From Symploca sp. SIO1C2 (GTDB taxonomy: Bacteria > Cyanobacteriota > Cyanobacteriia > Cyanobacteriales > Coleofasciculaceae): 64,000 nucleotides of DNA. The notes below the pieces were generated by a model, which was not told the origin of the DNA, made no database searches, and saw only the letters and a program-made list of their open reading frames with translations. The stretch's first letter is position 1; every line of letters starts with the position of its first letter. A program made the position numbers and the translations under genes. Of the stretch, positions 62,120-64,000 are shown piece after piece. The stretch is from positions 1 through 64,000 of the forward strand of contig JAAHFP010000025.1 of the NCBI GenBank assembly GCA_010672925.1. The letters are read 5' to 3'.

Positions 62120-62926
62120 TTAATCTTGAGCTTCTTGTTTTTCTCTTCTCTTCTCGAATTGCCGCACCAGTTCTATGGTTTCCAAATGCAGCTTCGGCAG
62201 GCGGTCAAAGTTAGTTTCGACTAACTCATCATCAAATATACTGTTATAAGAATATTCCATTCCGTGACAATTCATACAAACTTCTTTAACCATGCGATCG
62301 CGCGGCAGTAGAGTATAAGTATTGTTATGATTCACAAATACTTTGTTCTCCCCTTCTTGGCGAGGTAAATGGCAAGTGGCACAGGTAACAGATTCTACCG
62401 ATGGTCTAGGTAATTTACCCTCAGCTAAAAACAGTTTGCTGTGCTGGGATTTCTCATAGTTAAGGGAGTGAGGATCGTTATGGCAAGTCAGGCAAGAGTC
62501 AACAGCAGCTACTACGGTATTAACAGAATGAACATCATGGCAAGTATTACAATTCATCTGCTTTTCTAAGGCAGATTCTTTCATGGGAATACTCGCCATT
62601 GCCGGAGTCAAGGGAGATAATTTTTCATTCAGGCGAATGCCATGTTTTCCCCACAGGAATGTTTCTACTTCAACTTCATGACAGCTCACACAACTCTCTT
62701 GAGTTGGTTGGACAATTAAAGCTTTACTTTCTTCATTTTGGTGACAACTGGAACAGTTGACATCAGCCAAAGCATGGGTACTGCCTTGCCAAAGTTGTTC
62801 AATTTCTGCCAATTGCTCTTGAGATACTGAATCCGCTATGGCATTAGGAGTAAAAGGAGAAATTACATAAAACACCAGCAAAAAAATTGACAGACAAGTT
62901 ACGGTTAGCCACAGTGCGGACTTCAC
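62120..62926 (-). CDS. Hexahaem cytochrome c
   Basis: 268 residues with six CXXCH sites: CSSCH, CVSCH, CNTCH, CLTCH, CATCH and CMNCH. An N-terminal hydrophobic helix (LTVTCLSIFLLVFYVISPF) exports or anchors it. The start is GTG and overlaps the stop of the pentahaem gene (GTGA); GGAGG lies 7 nt upstream, so the two are coupled. The last 40 residues are charged (RQFEKRREKQEAQD) and lack haem sites. I do not recognise a named family; it resembles NrfB/DmsE-like electron carriers only in general form. Confidence 0.88.
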   Translation of the reverse strand: MKSALWLTVTCLSIFLLVFYVISPFTPNAIADSVSQEQLAEIEQLWQGSTHALADVNCSSCHQNEESKALIVQPTQESCVSCHEVEVETFLWGKHGIRLNEKLSPLTPAMASIPMKESALEKQMNCNTCHDVHSVNTVVAAVDSCLTCHNDPHSLNYEKSQHSKLFLAEGKLPRPSVESVTCATCHLPRQEGENKVFVNHNNTYTLLPRDRMVKEVCMNCHGMEYSYNSIFDDELVETNFDRLPKLHLETIELVRQFEKRREKQEAQD

Positions 62927-63570
62927 GATTTACCTCCCAAGAATTCCTTTTCTAAATCCGGTTTCGGAGGTTCTGTCAACTTAGTTGTCACCTTTAGTGC
63001 CGGTAACTCAGGTTTGGGTAACATGTCCGGTTGATCCATATTCTTGCGCAAAAACCCCGTAGAAATGGAACGATGATCATGGAAATTGTGGCATCCTGCG
63101 GTCCAACACCCATCTGGAGTAAAACCGTTATGACTAGCTAAATCGCCATTAATAATTCCCTCATGGCAATTCATGCAAAGGTCTGGTTTAAGATGGACAC
63201 CTCTGCCAAACATGGGAACGTGTTCCTCATGACAAGCAGTACAGGTCAGTACATCAATTTTTTGGAGCAATTCCGCCCAACGAGGGTCTCCAAATTTCTT
63301 GGCTCCATGAGCATCTTTTGCCATTTCTGCTTCGTGACAGCGCATACAAGTTTCATTACTGACAGGTTTAAAGCCTTCATGACAGGAACTACAGGAAGCT
63401 TCAAAGAGCCGATGTTCCTGGGAGGTAGTTCCCGGTACAAAAGCTAAACGCTGATCTAAAGCAAAGGCAGCAATAAACCAGACTATTAACAGCACAATAA
63501 CGGCAATTACTGCTGTTCTGAGTTGCCAGAATGGATTGGGTTTTTTAGCTCTTTTCGCAGGACTAACCAT
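62923..63570 (-). CDS. Pentahaem membrane-anchored cytochrome c
   Basis: 215 residues. A single N-terminal helix (AVIAVIVLLIVWFIAAFAL) gives a NapC/NrfH-like anchor. Four CXXCH sites (CSSCH, CMRCH, CTACH, CMNCH) and one CX4CH (CWTAGCH) are seen. CX4CH sites occur in a few cytochromes such as some c3 types and may need special handling. It is first of a coupled pair with the hexahaem gene. It could draw electrons from the quinone pool or from the partial upstream gene product (inference). Confidence 0.88.
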   Translation of the reverse strand: MVSPAKRAKKPNPFWQLRTAVIAVIVLLIVWFIAAFALDQRLAFVPGTTSQEHRLFEASCSSCHEGFKPVSNETCMRCHEAEMAKDAHGAKKFGDPRWAELLQKIDVLTCTACHEEHVPMFGRGVHLKPDLCMNCHEGIINGDLASHNGFTPDGCWTAGCHNFHDHRSISTGFLRKNMDQPDMLPKPELPALKVTTKLTEPPKPDLEKEFLGGKS

Positions 63571-63691
63571 CTTGGAGGTTGACGGGGTTGAGGTAGACGC
63601 GGTGAGAGAGTTTAGCCATCATGCTTTGATTTACAGAGTATGAAAAAGAGGTGGTAGGTGGTAGGTGGCAGGTGGTTCCAGGGAAGAAAGC

Positions 63692-63747
63692 TTATGATTG
63701 TATTTTCTTCCTCAGCTTCCTTGACAACGCTTAACTTGTCACTAATG
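63692..63747. mobile_element. MITE-like element, family 1, right-end fragment
   Basis: CTCAGCTTCC, TTGACAACGCTTAACTTGTC and ACTAATG match the right end of copy B (10260-10340). The left end is absent, so no target duplication can be tested. Confidence 0.6.
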
Positions 63748-63765
63748 CCTATGGCCTATTGCCTT

Positions 63766-64000
63766 TTACAATAGGAGCAGTAAAAGCATCATAATGATTC
63801 CTGCAACGCCGAATCCTCCCAGGCTAAAGACAACATTCCAATTCGGCTCTGGAGACTCAATACTCGCTATCAAAGCTTGAGGTGCATCAGAAGTATTCAT
63901 ACTAGGTGGTGGAGAATCTAACGCCACCTCTTGAGGGGCATATTCAGCCCCTTCCAGCATTAAGGTAGTAATTGCACCATAGGCATCTACCCAAGCTTGC
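63766..64000 (-). CDS. C-terminus of a membrane-anchored protein (5' partial)
   Basis: The frame is open to the window edge (QAWVDAYGAITTLMLEGAEYA at the visible start), so only the last 77 codons are here. A Pro/Ser-rich linker is followed by one C-terminal helix (SLGGFGVAGIIMMLLLLLL) ending at the stop. It lies 195 bp upstream of the pentahaem gene on the same strand. AWVDAYGA followed by a tail anchor could belong to another cytochrome of this operon, but no haem site is visible in this part. Confidence 0.6.
   Translation of the reverse strand, partial: QAWVDAYGAITTLMLEGAEYAPQEVALDSPPPSMNTSDAPQALIASIESPEPNWNVVFSLGGFGVAGIIMMLLLLLL

Overview
The window looks like chromosomal DNA of a filamentous, bloom- or mat-type cyanobacterium. 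Evidence: frequent HIP1 octamers (GCGATCGC), many heptanucleotide tandem repeats of the cyanobacterial STRR type, a carboxysome shell protein (CcmP), four Uma2-family nucleases, a pentapeptide-repeat protein, a PEP-CTERM protein and very large PAS/GAF sensor kinases. The genus is not certain. I saw no rRNA, tRNA, CRISPR array or transposase gene.

Layout. 1-6 kb: tail of a PEP-CTERM surface protein, a NACHT/HEAT NTPase followed by a small protein that shares its terminal motif, and two Uma2 genes. 6.5-12 kb: housekeeping genes dnaX, rnhA, ccmP and a plsC-like gene, with two copies of a short transposable element between rnhA and ccmP. 12.5-21.6 kb: one 3015-codon gene for a secreted haemagglutinin-type protein ending in a CHAT protease domain. 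21.8-33.1 kb: Uma2, a cold-shock/membrane fusion, a catalytic and non-catalytic M16 peptidase pair, a pentapeptide protein, a Nudix hydrolase, thrC with a CysO-like sulfur carrier, and trpS. 33.4-36.3 kb: an ATPase plus nuclease-like pair and two unknown genes. 36.3-46 kb: M48 protease and a two-gene phytochrome-free sensor system (2091-residue CBS/PAS/GAF kinase overlapping a receiver-kinase). 46.4-50.7 kb: Uma2, a globin beside a Crp-type remnant, a lambda-endolysin-like lysozyme, an SDR and a DUF1997 protein.

50.7-57.9 kb is an accessory island that looks defensive: two proteins sharing an N-terminal adaptor-like motif, a chimeric toxin-antitoxin operon (duplicated YoeB-type antitoxins around MntA-HepT, with a frameshifted yoeB), an AAA ATPase whose downstream partner is cut to 13 codons, and two stand-alone PD-(D/E)XK-like proteins. 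A relic of the 3' end of a ccs1/resB gene lies at its left edge and the intact ccs1-like gene at its right edge. 57.9-64 kb is a minus-strand electron-transfer cluster: a penta-haem and a hexa-haem cytochrome c, a Tll0287-like monohaem lipoprotein, a small membrane cytochrome b-like protein, a thioredoxin-like protein and a ResB/Ccs1 protein, which together read as a multihaem chain with its own haem-attachment factors.

The strongest new signals are: (1) the two pairs of genes with shared short terminal motifs, which resemble NLR/effector signalling pairs; (2) two families of 190-266 bp non-autonomous elements that share nearly the same terminal inverted repeat and make 9-bp target duplications, one family carrying covarying hairpins; (3) the recombined toxin-antitoxin operon; (4) the multihaem/System II cluster; (5) tandem repeats inserted in frame into dnaX, a sensor kinase and the haemagglutinin gene.
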